This document shows positions 22,950-34,332 of a DNA stretch of 64,000 bases, piece after piece. Within the stretch, counting starts at the first letter, position 1, and each line of letters begins with the position of its first letter. The translations under genes and the position numbers were made by a program. The stretch spans positions 26,238,954 through 26,302,953 of the forward strand of contig CP154954.1 of assembly GCA_039621445.1 (NCBI GenBank), in the 5' to 3' direction. Origin of the DNA: Euglena gracilis (Eukaryota; Euglenida; Euglenophyceae; Euglenales). The notes beneath the pieces were generated by a model. That model did not search any database, was not told where the DNA came from, and saw nothing but the letters and a program-made list of their open reading frames with translations.

Positions 22950-23207
22950 GCAACGCTGTTCCCCGCGTCCCGCCGCCCCCGCCCTCCCCATGCCCCGAGC
23001 CGCCCCCCCCTGCACATCGACCCCGGAACCGCGCGGCACCGGTCCCCGAGCACCGGTGACCGGCCGGCGCGGCGGGGCGGCAGCCGCGACCGCGAGCGGG
23101 AGCGGAGCCGGGGGCGGGGCCCGGCCCGGCCCAGCCCCCGGCGGGCGGGTCGGGACGCCCGGCCCGGTGGGGACCGCAAGCGGAAATACATGTGGGAGAG
23201 CGAGTGA
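22950..23207 (+). CDS. RS/RE-rich exon 3 ending in a stop
   Basis: The frame ends RHRSPSTGDRPARRGGSRD, RERERSRGRGPARPSPRRAG, then DRKRKYMWESE and a TGA at 23,205-23,207. The alternating Arg-Asp/Glu/Ser run and RRSPSP-like motifs resemble the basic tail of an SR-related protein. The start is uncertain: no strong acceptor is visible directly upstream, and the frame is open from about 22,761 through less convincing sequence. It could be the last exon of the same gene as the exons at 21.8-22.4 kb or of a duplicate. The overlapping minus-strand frames mirror the GC-rich composition. Confidence 0.4.
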   Translation, partial: ATLFPASRRPRPPHAPSRPPLHIDPGTARHRSPSTGDRPARRGGSRDRERERSRGRGPARPSPRRAGRDARPGGDRKRKYMWESE

Positions 23208-24810
23208 CCACCCCGGCGGGGGGAAGTGTGCGGCGGCCCGGGCCCGGCCGGCTCCCTTTTGCCTCCCCGGCAACCCTCAGACGGGGATCGGGGCATTCAC
23301 CCACTCCTCCCCCGCACGCGTTGTCGCCGTCCCTCCCTTCCTTCCAACGGTGGGCCCGAAAGGCTGCTCAATGGTGGGCCCGAAAGGCTGCTGTAAAGGT
23401 AGGCCTAATTTCGGCCTGATTTTTGCAGAACCACCAAACCCCAATCCTGGCTGCCCCATTGTTGAGAACCCTATGCAAAAACCTAAAAAAGCAAAATTCA
23501 TAAAAATGCTGACAAAGTGGGTGCGTTTGAGAATCGGGTCGTCCTCCTTTGCTAAGCCATTGACCCTCTGGGGGGGGGGGTAATTAAAGAATGCCAATTA
23601 AAAGATTAAAAGTGCAGGATGAGAGAAAGTTTGAGATGATTTTTTTGAAAACACCCAACAAGGCTAGCTCTAACGATTTTAGGTTTCGTGGCGATGAAAC
23701 ATGGAATCAACACAGGTCCCCCCCACCCTTTAAGAGATCCCTAATGATTCCCAAGATAATTTTGTATTATTCTGCCAAAGTTTTTCTCACCTTTTCTCCT
23801 GAGATTTATCCTCCAATTCCAGGAGAAAAGGGCAAAAATAAATGTCTGAGTTTTTATGAAGCAATCCCAGTCTTCTGGTTCTTCAACCGATGAAGAGGAT
23901 TTAACATGTGTATTTGCATCTCGCACCACCCTTTTGGTGATGCCCCAAACCTAATTTTCTTTATTTTCACTCTCCCAGGAGGCGATGTCCTCAACGCAGG
24001 TGTAAAATAGACAGCCGACCCAAAGCCAAAGGTTCAGGTTAAGGTTTGGGTTATTGAGTCATGGGGTTAGGACAGGGAAAGGATTACAATTAAATTATTC
24101 TAAAACTAGGTCTTGTTAAACGCAATGGAGGTTGAATCCTCCCACAGGACGTTTAAGTCCCCAGCAGTTCAAGTCTGCCTTTCTATGAAATGTCGCAATT
24201 TTTGTTTTTGTCAGATGATGAACAGGGTCCAAAATTTGTCACGAGGTCAAAAACTGATTTTTTTTAAAAAAAAGGAAAGAACATGGGTGAAACATGTGCG
24301 AGGGATTAAAGGAGAAACATTTATTCTGCATTCTTTTTGCAGGGTCCACAGATGGAATACTTTTCTGTCCAATGAGGAAGACATGACAAGGACACCCCCC
24401 CCCCTCCCACTGACAAAAAAGGAGGGCTCAACTCGCTCAGGTAGGCACAACACGTCCTCTCCCGAATTAATTGAAAACCACTGCTTGAAATGGATGCCTA
24501 TGTTTGGGAGTTTGCTTTTTTTTGTGTGTTTTATTGTTCTCGAAGTTGGTTTTTTTTCAATCACCAAGAATCAACACACAAAAAATTCAATTGTGCGGAA
24601 GGAACTGAGTACTGGGGGGGTCTTGAACGGAAAAAAATGTTGTGGGAAACTCTAAACGAAATTTTGTCCAAGATTTCCCCCCACTTTTAAGGATTTGCTC
24701 AGAGCTTCTGCCAAAAATTTCTTCTGCGTTTCGCAACAATTCTTGATATGTGTTTTGCTTTATTCCAATCACCTGTTTAAAAATGTGCATTGATCATCCA
24801 AAATGAACGA
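23208..24810. other. No convincing gene
   Basis: A short duplication, 'GGTGGGCCCGAAAGGCTGCT', occurs twice near 23,351 and 23,372. A donor-like AAAG|GTAGGCC follows at about 23,398 and an acceptor-like TTTTTGCAG at 23,428, too close together for a normal intron. A 180-codon frame at 24,113-24,655 has no recognisable domain and includes homopolymer-derived parts. Confidence 0.35.
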
Positions 24811-24817
24811 TTTAGGC

Positions 24818-24915
24818 GGATATGAAGAGGAGGAAGCGGAAATCCACTTTCACCAAAATTTTTAAGAGGAAGCGGAACCTTACTTTCTTTAAGAGGAAGC
24901 GGAACCTTCTCAAAT
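24818..24915. repeat. GAGGAAGCGGAA direct repeats
   Basis: The phrase 'AGAGGAAGCGGAACCTT' occurs twice and 'GAGGAGGAAGCGGAAATCC' once within 100 bp. Confidence 0.7.
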
Positions 24916-25120
24916 GCTAAAGCAGAAAAGAAAAACAAAGGGCACTTTTAGTTAGGTATTTGTGCAATCGGGGGGGAGGAGAAGTGGGTTCCCGCTTCTT
25001 CCAAACAAGGAAGCAGGTAGCCACTTCCCTGCCGCTTAGAATGGCCGGGGAAATTCTCGGACGAAGAAATCTCAGATCTGATACTTCAGTGAAATCATTG
25101 GGATAAGCAGCAGATCTCAG

Positions 25121-25149
25121 GTTTCCCACAATCCAGAATTGTGGGAAAC
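25121..25149. other. Perfect 12-bp hairpin
   Basis: GTTTCCCACAAT and ATTGTGGGAAAC are separated by 5 nt. There is no T-run after it and no known role. Confidence 0.6.
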
Positions 25150-25664
25150 GGAAAAAGGAACGATACAAAAAAAAACAAGTATAATCCTGAACTCCAAATA
25201 AAGGTAAAAAGGCACATGGTGAGTTGCAGAAATTTCTATACAATTTGACCCCGACATCGGCGCCAAAAGTCAAATTTTCTGGGAGTCAAGGTTGAAGGCA
25301 TCCAAGATTTTTCCTGTTCAATATTTTTCCGGCGTAATTTTTCCCGTCAGCAATTGCTCCTGGCCAGATCCCCCCGCAAATTGAAAGAAGAAGAATGAAT
25401 GAACTTTGAGGTTTTACAGCTTCAGCTCTAGCATTTTGCCCCTTGGAAAGGTGGCCTATTGGATGATTGTCTCACACAAATTTTGGCCTCACTCGCCATA
25501 CCCACCAGTTTGGCTTTGTTTTTCCCAGAGTTCACAGGATTTTTTCCCCACAGGATTCTCCGAACGTCTTTTGCACAGGATTTTCAGATGAAGGTAAAAT
25601 TAGACACGTTTCATGTTTGGGGCAGACATTCATGGCGAGGGTGAATTTGTTCCCCCCCCCTAGA

Positions 25665-25732
25665 TTTGGGTTAGGGTTAGGGTTAGGGCTAAGATTAGGG
25701 TTAGGGTTAGGGTTAGGTTAGGGCCAGGGTTA
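25665..25732. repeat. Interstitial telomere-like TTAGGG array
   Basis: About nine TTAGGG units with variants (GCTAAG, TTAGG, GGCCAGGG). It is internal to the window, so it is not a chromosome end here. It suggests that the organism uses the TTAGGG telomere repeat. Element E is inserted at its right end. Confidence 0.85.
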
Positions 25733-25957
25733 ACCCCCCCCCCAAATAACCTGGCGGGGTGCCAGGTTATTGGAACAAACTTTTGGCCCAGCCCCCCCGC
25801 CAGGTTAATCGGGCCCCTTTTTTGGCGTCGTAAAGGAATTTTACCTGAAAAAGGGGGTGCCAGGTTACTGGAACCATCTTTTTTTTGCCCCTCACCCCGC
25901 CAAGTTATTTGGCCCCCGCCAGGAGCAAGGGCCCCGCCGGGTTATTGGGGGGGTTTA
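25730..25957. mobile_element. TAACCC-ended inverted-repeat element E
   Basis: The left end ACCCCCCCCCCAAATAACCT then GGCGGGG is inverted at the right as CCCCGCCGGGTTATTGGGGG. TTA flanks both sides (25,730-25,732 and 25,955-25,957), a possible 3-bp target duplication, although the TTAGGG context weakens that. Inside, 'GCCAGGTTA' recurs about five times. TTAGGG-like sequence lies on the left and TTTAGGGTTGG on the right. Confidence 0.65.
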
Positions 25958-25959
25958 GG

Positions 25960-27190
25960 GTTGGAGGGGGGGCACAAGTTCACCCCGCCACATCCATCCT
26001 GTCCTCCTGTACTCATTTCCTGGCCTTGAAAGCAGTTGGCCTCCTGGTGTTGCCAACTTGTCCAAAGGCAACTCCCTGGTTCGGTGCCAACATTTATTTT
26101 GATGAAACTTGATGGAAACCAAAGGGTGCCATTTTTTTCTGCAAAGATTGTCCAACCAGGATTGCATTGAATTTGCACACCTGTGTTTCCTGCCTTTTTG
26201 ATATCCCCCCAGTAATAACTTCGTCCCTTGCAAAAAAGTTAGTGGACCCATCTTTTTTGTCCCGACTCAAAACCATTGATGGACCCATTGACCACGTTTC
26301 ACGTTTCACCAAATTTGTTATCGTTAGCTGTCTATTTATAATTTTAGCATAATTTAATGCCTCAATTCGTCAGATAATAGGACGATGTATTGTATGTATC
26401 CTGACTGATGCATATCCTGAAACTTTCTGTGCACACAGAAAGTGTCCAAAGTGAGGTTAGAAAATGGGCAAAGCCCATCTTCAATATTAATGCGACGGCA
26501 GTAATTGGTGCAGTGCCAGAATCCCTTCCATGGCGTGCTTCTGTCAGCTTGCAGCCTGGTTTGTCTCTGGGTTGGATGAGCGTGGTGCCAATGGCAACAA
26601 TGGTACGTCTATGTGTGTCTGTGTCGGAGGATCAGCATGTCTGATGAGGACCCTCGGCCACTGGGGGGGTACACACAGGGGGGTGCAGGGGTGCAGTGTA
26701 TCTCCAAAGCTTTCCTTTTCGCCCTGAAAAAGTCTTTTGGCTTTCTCTTCAACAAAACAACATTCCCCCCCCACAATTTCACTTTTATGGCCGCTGATTT
26801 TTTTGTTGCTTTTTTTTTTTTTTTTTTTTTTTTTTTATTTTTTTTTGTGCTCACCACCTCCTCATTTCCCAAAAAGATGCATCATTTTTCACATCATTTT
26901 GCACATCAAGATGCATCATTTCTATTTATTTTTTTGTGAAGAGGAGGCAAAGTTATTTGGACCGACCTTTTCGGCCTTCCCCCCTGCAAAGTTGTTCGGG
27001 TATGCAAAGCTTCAGGGCACTGCAAAATTTATTTGGGGGGTTTACTGCGAAAATTCACTTCGATCTAGATCATAGGTGATGTCCTTTATGTCGTTATGAG
27101 GGCAGGCATGAAGTCCCCCCCAACCCACAAACCACTACCCACCTCCCAATCACCCACCTTGAGGTGGTGGGCGGCCAGTCACTAACTGCA
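25960..27190. other. No convincing gene; includes a poly-T tract
   Basis: A T-run of about 26 bases lies at 26,811-26,836, followed by more T. Frames at 26,408-26,644 (+) and 26,094-26,312 (-) are protein-like in composition but match no family that I know and lack clear splice borders. Confidence 0.35.
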
Positions 27191-27192
27191 TT

Positions 27193-27726
27193 TTATGGAG
27201 TTACAGATTTAGTTTTGTGCTCAACTCCCAAACCACAACTCCGATACCCCTCCCTCCAATACACCCCTCCCTTCCAAGCCAAGCAAGCCGGGCTGTACTC
27301 CCCCGGCGAACAGAATGCAAAGCCAGCAAAATGAATGTGCTCTCGGTGCTCCCCCTCCACCATTTTTGCCACGCCCTTCGATTCCACCCGGTGACACTGG
27401 CGGGCCCATCTGTCGCCTGCACAGCCCACCACCATGCCGCGGTGGAGTCTGTGGCTCCTCCTGCTGCTGTGGCTGATGCCAGGCCCCGAAGCAGGTGTGC
27501 CCCTTCCGTCGATGGTTGTGAGAGGGGCGGGGGGGGGGGCGCACGTTCCTGTGGCTGGCTTCATCGTGGATGCGCGTATGCCATCTGCTTTGCATCTGTA
27601 TGAATCGCATTGAACCATCGGATTGTCAATCTGCAACCACAGAAGTGACCAGCCCCCCCCCCCCCAGCATCCAAGCCAAAGTGTTGGATCTGGGTCAGGG
27701 ATTTTCCTTCCGCCGGCCTCTGCCAA
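27193..27726 (-). CDS. Open frame of unknown status, 177 codons
   Basis: This is the longest non-repetitive minus-strand frame in this part. Residues from about 95 (MVVGCAGDRWARQCHRVESK) to the end have ordinary amino-acid variety, including EHREHIHFAGFAF. I recognise no domain. A shorter + frame overlaps it (27,217-27,603), and only one, or neither, can be real. Without homology or transcript data this is only a candidate. Confidence 0.2.
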   Translation of the reverse strand: MAEAGGRKIPDPDPTLWLGCWGGGGWSLLWLQIDNPMVQCDSYRCKADGIRASTMKPATGTCAPPPAPLTTIDGRGTPASGPGISHSSRRSHRLHRGMVVGCAGDRWARQCHRVESKGVAKMVEGEHREHIHFAGFAFCSPGEYSPACLAWKGGVYWREGYRSCGLGVEHKTKSVTP

Positions 27727-27729
27727 CGG

Positions 27730-28640
27730 GGCTGCGGCCCCCCTTCCCCGGCCCCAGGGTCCCGAAATAAACTCTGGACAAATTTATATTTATAATAAAT
27801 ATTTTTAGATATATTAGATATTATATTTAGCTATAACAAATATATTCAGAAGAATGGTTGACATTGGTATTTTTCAGGGTTTGAGGGTTTTTTTTTGCTG
27901 CTTTAAGATCAAACCAGTCGAATTTGGGCTTTTCTTTGCTACCAGCCAGCCTTTTCCGGCATGCGGCTGAGCACACTGGACTCTGGGGGGGAGGGGTCAA
28001 GCCATGCGACCTCCCCAGTTGGCTGGTTGGCTGGATGAACCCTGTGGGGCCTTTGAGAAATCCCACCAGAGACCTAGAGATCTTGATGAAAGGCCACACA
28101 AGCTTGGACACAGCCCATCACGCTTCGTGCCCATCTCGATCTGAGAGAAAACTTACCCAAAATAGCAATAGAAAACACATTGACCCTCATACTTCCGACC
28201 ATGGAGGACAAAATTCATTGAAGGGTTTATATATTTATTGCCAAATTCTCAAAAAATACTTTTTGTGCCTCGATGGCCGTATATTGGCCCCCTGGGCCAC
28301 CTTGTCTTATGTTCAGTCCTGGCATGGAGCAATTCTGCTGGGACAAAAGAATGGGCATTCACCACAGTGGAGAACAGATCTGATTTCAGATTTTGATCAA
28401 ATTTGGAGGTTATTGTGAGGTGCGAAAGTCAACGTCACCGTCCAAAAAGTAAATGGCTTGCTTTGACCCTGAGGGGCACCGCGTCTTCAAATCACGAGAT
28501 ATCCACAGTTCTGTCACACAGTTCGTATTTTTGGACACATTTGGTTGCAATTTATTATTACGACATATATTCTGACTCAGAACTTGGTCTGTTTGTTTGT
28601 ACTGCTGTCGAGAATGTGTCTCGGGAAATATTTCGAACGA
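27730..28640. other. No convincing gene
   Basis: Includes an AT-rich patch (27,780-27,850). A 164-codon + frame at 27,924-28,418 has no recognisable domain. Confidence 0.35.
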
Positions 28641-28654
28641 ATGGAACGCAAAAT

Positions 28655-28728
28655 GCGCAAGACTGCAAAACGTCGCATTTGCAAAACGTCATTGCAAAAC
28701 GCATTGCAAAACGTCGCAAACTGGCGAC
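28655..28728. repeat. GCAAAACGTC short repeats
   Basis: 'GCAAAACGTC' or 'GCAAAACG' recurs about five times in 70 bp, giving 'TGCAAAACGTCATTGCAAAA' and similar strings. Confidence 0.7.
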
Positions 28729-28954
28729 CGCATCGGGCTGACTGGGCGGCGCGCCTCCGAGCGCCCCAAACACTTTCTAATGCCACTGCCTCCCGTCCAC
28801 AGCCCCAACGTTGCTAATGGACACAGGGGCGCGAACTCGCGCGGAAAGCGCTGGTGGGCGTCGGTGGTCGCGGGGAACGGGATGGGGAGTGGGCAGGCGG
28901 CGGCGGGGCAGTTGAAGCCTTCAGCAAATCCCCTCCTTTCCGCCGGCCCCTCCA

Positions 28955-29085
28955 TCCCGTCGCAGCCACCCCCACTCCGACGCCCACCACCACCACCACT
29001 CCGTCGGAAACGGACACCGCATCGGAGACGGCCACCCTCTCGCCGACTGTCTCCGCGACCCCGACGGCCAGGGTCGGGCCGGGAG
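28955..29085 (+). CDS. Thr/Pro/Ser-rich block 1
   Basis: Reads VAATPTPTPTTTTTPSETD then TASETATLSPTVSATPTARV. It is the first of sixteen such blocks, all on +. The Ser-Glu-Thr-Asp insert matches block 5 (ASETDTATPTATLSSTPTP). The upstream 'CCCGTCGCAG' could be an acceptor. Possible exon of an extracellular mucin-like protein, inferred from composition only. Confidence 0.35.
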
Positions 29086-29772
29086 GCTGCCTGTGTGCAG
29101 CGGTGCCCGTCCCCTTGCCACCCATTCCCCCACAAAGGTGCTTGCAAACCCTTTCGATGTGCTACGAATGGCACACTCAGGACTTTCAAAAAAAACAGCA
29201 ATTGCGTGGTTGCAGAAATGCCCCTGAGCCCACCACCTGTTGAGTGTGAGATTGCCTCCCTCCCCGTTTGTCGGATGCTCTTGTTGTGGATCTATGTTTT
29301 AGCCAGGAGGACCCTGTTCTGGACATTGGGTACCTTTCTTTTTGCTGCTTCATTCAGCATGAGCCAAGAGCTTTTTGAGCAAAACGTGTCGAGAGAAAAA
29401 TGCGCCATTTTGTTTTGTTTTTTTTTTACGTTAGAGTTTGCCTTTTTAGTCAATTGCAACCATACATTGTCCGTCTCTGTTGAATGGCTATCTGAATTTT
29501 GAATTGTAGAGGGGTGCTCATGTAATGGATGCTCGTTCTGTCAGAGGGGAGTTGCTCTTCTCTTTGGACCCTGCTGTTGTAACCCCCTCCCCCCCTTTCC
29601 CAACCCTCAGTTTGAAGGATTAGGTTTGGTGGGTCAGCTGAAGGGGGGGGGGGGTTATCAGTGAGGGGGATAAATCCAGGAACTGTTGGTGAAACTCGGG
29701 TCGGGCTCCCCGAAATGACCTCAGAACCCAAAACATCAGCTTCGCATTTTTTTTGAAAAAGTGTGGTTTTTT

Positions 29773-29924
29773 TTTCATTGTGGGGGTGGTGGTTATGGGA
29801 ATGCTGGTGGCGGATGGTACACAGGTTTTGTCACCGCTGGGGTGGTCACCGTGAAGGCAATTGAGAAAGCGATGAAGACTCTAACCCCACTCCCAATGAA
29901 ACAAAAGCGGAGTGGAGTGGATGT
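29773..29924 (+). CDS. Gly-rich exon candidate with strong donor
   Basis: The frame reads HCGGGGYGNAGGGWYTGFV, then TAGVVTVKAIEKAMKTLTP and LPMKQKRSGVD, and ends at a near-consensus donor (GGATGT|GTAAGT, GT at 29,925). The stop TAA lies inside the donor, as expected for an intron start. A T-run precedes it, but I cannot place the acceptor. No domain is recognised. It lies 140 bp upstream of Thr/Pro block 2 on the same strand and might belong to the same gene. Confidence 0.3.
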
Positions 29925-30059
29925 GTAAGTACAATTAACACACTAAAGCAGACAGCCAATAGACTAAAGCTTCGAGTGCGAGTCTGGCAAACCGTCTTGA
30001 GAATGATTTATCAGACTCTCTGGCGACTCTGTTGCCTTTTCCTTTCCGAGTGGCGGAAA

Positions 30060-30565
30060 GGTGCGGTTCCGGCCCTGCCTCCAAGGACGGCGTCCCCGAC
30101 CAGCACCTCCACCCGCAGCCGGACGGCCACCCTAACGGCCACGACCACCGCCACCCCAACTGCAACGGCAACCTCCACCCGAACCAGGACGTCCACCCTC
30201 AGTTCCACCACCACCAGAACCAGAACGGCCACCGCCACGGCCACGGCCACCCCCACAAGGACGGGCACGTTCACCCGCAGCGCCACCATAACCTCCACGG
30301 CAACCGCCACCCCCAGCTCCACAGCAACCCCCACCAGAACGGCAACCCTCACTCGAACCAGCACGCTCACCCCGAGCTCCACCACCACCGCCACCGCAAC
30401 GGCGTCCCCCACCGCGACGGCCACCTTCACCAGAACCGGCACGTTCACCCGCAGCGCCACCATAAGTGCCACGTCAACCGCCACCCCCACCACGACGGCA
30501 ACCCCCACCCGAACCTCCACCAGCACCCCCAGTTCCACACTCACGGCCTCAGATACGGCGACCAG
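30060..30565 (+). CDS. Thr/Pro/Ser-rich block 2 (TRT subtype)
   Basis: About 165 residues, almost every second one Thr, with repeats such as TATATPTRTGTFTRSATI that recur after about 60 residues. Arg appears at regular places (TRTRT, FTRSA), unlike the GTPSATPS blocks further right. It ends in LTASDTATRDLFNVW before ordinary sequence. The subtype is shared with blocks 1, 3, 4 and 5. Confidence 0.4.
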
Positions 30566-30639
30566 AGACCTTTTTAACGTTTGGACTCCCGGTTGGGCCC
30601 TACCCCTTCCTCCCCCTCTCACTGAGTACCCCAGCGATG

Positions 30640-31060
30640 CATGGGAAGCCCGTCAGTCCCCCCCAGATGTTGGGAGGGGGGTGTCCGGATCCCCCTCCTT
30701 GGTCTAAAATTGGAGAAAATTTTTCTTTTGCAGAAGTTTGCTTTCCCCCCACTTTTAAGCACATTTTTTGGGCGTTTTTATTTCTCATACGAGAAAAAAA
30801 TAAAAAACGAAAAATCTTCTGAAAGAAAGCCCAAGTTTTCCAGCCTCTGAGTTTGAGGTGGACCCCCAAGGGGGGTCTTTAAGCAACGCCCTGGGTGGGA
30901 GGGCTTCTGACCCCCCCCCAGTCTGTGTTAGGAGGCGGTCCGGACCCCCCCTCAGGATTTATCATACATCCCTGGACCCTACTGCCCCCCCCCAACCCCC
31001 CCTCCAGGGGGGTGGACAGATGGGTGCCAACTCCCCCTCCTTGGGTCTCAAGGATAAACC
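30640..31060. other. G/C-tract spacer between Thr/Pro blocks
   Basis: C- and G-run rich sequence with 'AAAAAAATAAAAAACG' in the middle. No feature supported. Confidence 0.3.
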
Positions 31061-31063
31061 TCT

Positions 31064-31450
31064 GACAACAACTCCTACCAGCACCACCACCAGCACCCCC
31101 AGTGCCAGCATAACAAGCTCGGACACGGCGACTCCTACACGCACCTCCACCCGCACCCGCACCGCCACCATCACGTCAACAACTACTGCCACCCCCACCG
31201 CCACCGCGACCTCCACCGGCACCTCCACCCGCACCCGCACAGCCACCATCACGTCGACGGTGACGGCCACCCCCACCACCACCGCAACCTCCACGGGCAC
31301 GCGCACCCGCAGCGCCACCATCACGTCCACGACCACCGCCACCGCCAGCCCCACCGCGACCACCAGCATCACGAGCTCCTCCACGGCCACCCCGACCCCG
31401 ACCCGGACGTTCACCCGGAGCAGCTCCATCACCTCCACCACCTCCATGAC
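31064..31450 (+). CDS. Thr/Pro/Ser-rich block 3 (TRT subtype)
   Basis: Reads TTTPTSTTTSTPSASITSSD, then repeats of about 24 residues (STRTRTATITSTTTATPT, ATSTGTSTRTRTATITST, ATSTGTRTRSATITSTTTAT). It is open to a stop at 31,550, but the Thr repeat ends near ITSTTSMTAAHLD. Confidence 0.4.
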
Positions 31451-31559
31451 CGCTGCTCACCTTGACTGGCGGAATTCTCCCAGCAATCAGATATCTCGGG
31501 TGATACCCCTGACGTCACGCATTCCTCATAAGAGGTGCGAATTTCATTGATCAGATAGT

Positions 31560-32890
31560 GAGCCATTGTTGGAGGCTGCGAGTTATTGCGAAGATGGGGA
31601 TTTGGCATTTTTTTTATCCCTCTCAAACAACCCCCAAAAGCTAACCTTCCACTTTTACGACACCCAAATAATTCACTTGTGCCAAAAAAAAATTGGGTGA
31701 AACTCAGGATTTTTGGCATTCACTTCTCAGAAGATACCATATTTTTTGCCAAAAATGTTGGTTCAATGAAAGTGAATCAGTAGCGATGGGAGCCAAAATA
31801 CCAATTATGTAATATTTTTTGTAAGTAAAGAGTGCATGTTAGCGGGCATTTTGAGCTTGAAAACTTATCCAAGCAACACCCTTCTAAACTTCTGAGCCAG
31901 CAGGATTCTTAAGGCCCTCCCGGGGGGGGGGGGGCTTTAGACTCTCCAGTGGGGGAAGCGTATGGCAGCACCCGGGTCTGGCTTTCCAACTTTTCGGTCC
32001 TGTGGCCCCACAGAACTGCGCCGGATCCGGGCTAATTTTGTTGAATTCCGTTAGGATTGGAACTTATTTTTAGGAATAGGGTTAGGGTTAGGATTGGCGC
32101 GCCGAGAATGGCCGCATTTCGGACAGGAGTTAGGTCGCAAGTTAGGTCCCTGTTTCGGAAGACTCTTATGGTGCGCTCTTGTCAGGATTTTCCAAAATTC
32201 GGCCTACGTTCGGCTCCAAAGCGCATTGCCCCCCCTCCGCAAATGCTTTGCTTGATGGCATTTTTTTTGGGGGGTTGAGCCTAATAAAACACAGCCACCC
32301 GGAGACGTCATGGGATAAACCAACTGTCGCACGTGGGAGTGACTGTTTTTTTGTCCTTGCAAGAGCAAGCAAAGGTTCCCTCCAGTTTTCTTCGTTATTT
32401 TTTGGATGAGAAAATTGCTGACCCTGCTTTTGCTCTTTTGGGCACCAGCGCAGACCAGCTCAAAAGCCAAAACGTGCTGCATTTTCAAATTTTTTTTGTC
32501 TTGCGCCGCACGAGGGGTGCCTGTGGGCGCTTCCCCGGAGGGGGGTTATATTCGATTGCAAATTGGGGGGGTGTGCCTAATCCCAATCGGTAAACATGTT
32601 ACATTTCATTTTTGCACTTTATTTTTTGTCAGTTGTGGCTGCAAATTATCTGAACAGTTCTTTGTCAGCATCAGCAGCCAATCCATACAGTAAAAAGGGG
32701 CGTTGCATGGGATAACGTTGCAGCGAATGGGCATTTCAACAGAAGGTAAAGTGTTGATGGTGCAACATACATTCTTCATCTTCATGCTGGTATTCTTCAG
32801 GAAGGTCGGAATCATTCTTCCTTGGAGCCCAGAACATGGCAATATGCCTTGTGTGCAAGAGCAAAACAGCAGGGAAGCAACAGAGGAACA
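31560..32890. other. No convincing gene
   Basis: Mixed AT-rich and G/C-run sequence. Short TTAGGG-like text near 32,080 ('GGGTTAGGGTTAGG'). No domain is recognised in either direction. Confidence 0.35.
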
Positions 32891-32897
32891 CACCACA

Positions 32898-33638
32898 TAC
32901 CCACCTACGTTTTTACCTCCCTACTCACCCACCCACCTGCCTGCCTACCTGCCTGTCTACCTTCCTGTTTGCCAACCTGCTTGCCTGCCCACCTACCTAC
33001 CTACCTACCTACCTACCTACCTACCTGCCTACCTACCTACCTACCTATTTCCCTACCTACCTACCTACCTACCTACCTACCTACCTACCTACCTACCTAC
33101 CTACCTACCTACCTACCTACCTACCTACCTACCTACCTACCTACCTACCTACCTACCTACCTACCTACCTACCTGCCTACTTACTTACCTTCCTACCTAC
33201 CTGCCTACCTACCTGCCTGCCTGCCTGCCTGCCTACCTGCCTGCCTGTCTACCTACCTACCTACCTGCCTACCTACCTGCCTGCCTGCCTGCCCACCTAC
33301 CTACATTTTTACCTCCCTGACCTACCTACCTACCTGCCTGCCTACCTACCTCCCTCCCTCCCTCCCTCCCTCCCTCCCTCCCTACCTCCCTGCGTACCTA
33401 CCTACCTACCTACCTACCTACCTACCTACCTACCTACCTACCTACCTACCTACCTACCTACCTACCTACCTACCTACCTACCTACCTACCTACCTACCTA
33501 CCTACCTACCTACCTACCTACCTACCTACCTACCTGCCTACTTACTTACCTTCCTACCTACCTGCCTACCTACCTGCCTGCCTGCCTGCCTGCCCACCTA
33601 CCTACATTTTTACCTCCCTGACCTACCTACCTACCTGG

Positions 33639-33680
<42 letters not shown>

Positions 33681-33717
33681 ACCTGCCTGCCTGTCTACCT
33701 ACCTACCTACCTACCTA

Positions 33718-33757
<40 letters not shown>

Positions 33758-33988
33758 CCCACCTACCTACATTTTTACCTCCCTGACCTACCTACCTACC
33801 TGCCTGCCTACCTACCTACCTATCTCCCTCTCTCCCTCCCTCCCCACCTCCCTACCTCCCTGCCTACCTACCTACCTACCTACCCACCTACCTACCTACC
33901 TACCTACCTACCTACCTACCTACCTACCTACCTACCTACCTACCTACCTACCTGCCTGCCTGCCTACCTACCTACCTACCTACCTACC
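32898..33988. repeat. ACCT tetranucleotide array with higher-order repeats
   Basis: Long ACCT runs with GCCT, CCCT and TTACT variants. A composite of about 150 bp ('CTGCCTACTTACTTACCTTC' ... 'CCCACCTACCTACATTTTT' ... 'ACCTCCCTGACCTACC') appears about three times (near 33,172, 33,533 and, in part, 33,720). All three + frames are open and spell the same YLPT cycle because 4 bp shifts frame each unit. Not a gene. Confidence 0.95.
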
Positions 33989-34229
33989 TAACCCCCCAAT
34001 ATTAGCAACCCTTTGGCCAATTTTTGGTCGGCCCAGATATAAGCAACCGGATGCCGGATGTTTAACTTTGGGAATCCGAAAATGGGCTCATATTTAGGGG
34101 TTGCTGAAATTTGGAATTCGCTGATTTCTGCCATTTTACTCTGTTTTTAATGAAAATTCCTTCATATCGTCCAGTCAGGGTTTGCTTATATTTGAGGGTT
34201 GCTTATATTCGGGTGGGGGGGGGGGTTCA
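33989..34229. mobile_element. TAACCC-ended inverted-repeat element D
   Basis: The left end TAACCCCCCAATATTAGCAA then CCC is inverted at the right as GGGTTGCTTATATTCGGGTG followed by G-run and TTCA. Related internal phrases are 'TATAAGCAACC', 'GGGTTGCT' and 'TTTGCTTATATTTG'. It sits in the ACCT array: CTAC repeats lie on its left, and degenerate CTGCCTGC repeats resume on its right to about 34,325. Confidence 0.65.
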
Positions 34230-34332
34230 CCTTCCTCTACCTATATGCATACCTGCCAACCTGGCTGCCTTGTATCTGCCTGCCTGCCTGTTTGCCTGCC
34301 TGCCTGTCAGCCTGCCTGTCTGTATGCAATAG

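Noticed and set aside
25665-25732. Chromosome end
   Set aside because: The TTAGGG array is short, degenerate and internal.
32703-33991. Long YLPT-repeat proteins in three frames
   Set aside because: They follow from the ACCT tetranucleotide, which is open in every + frame.
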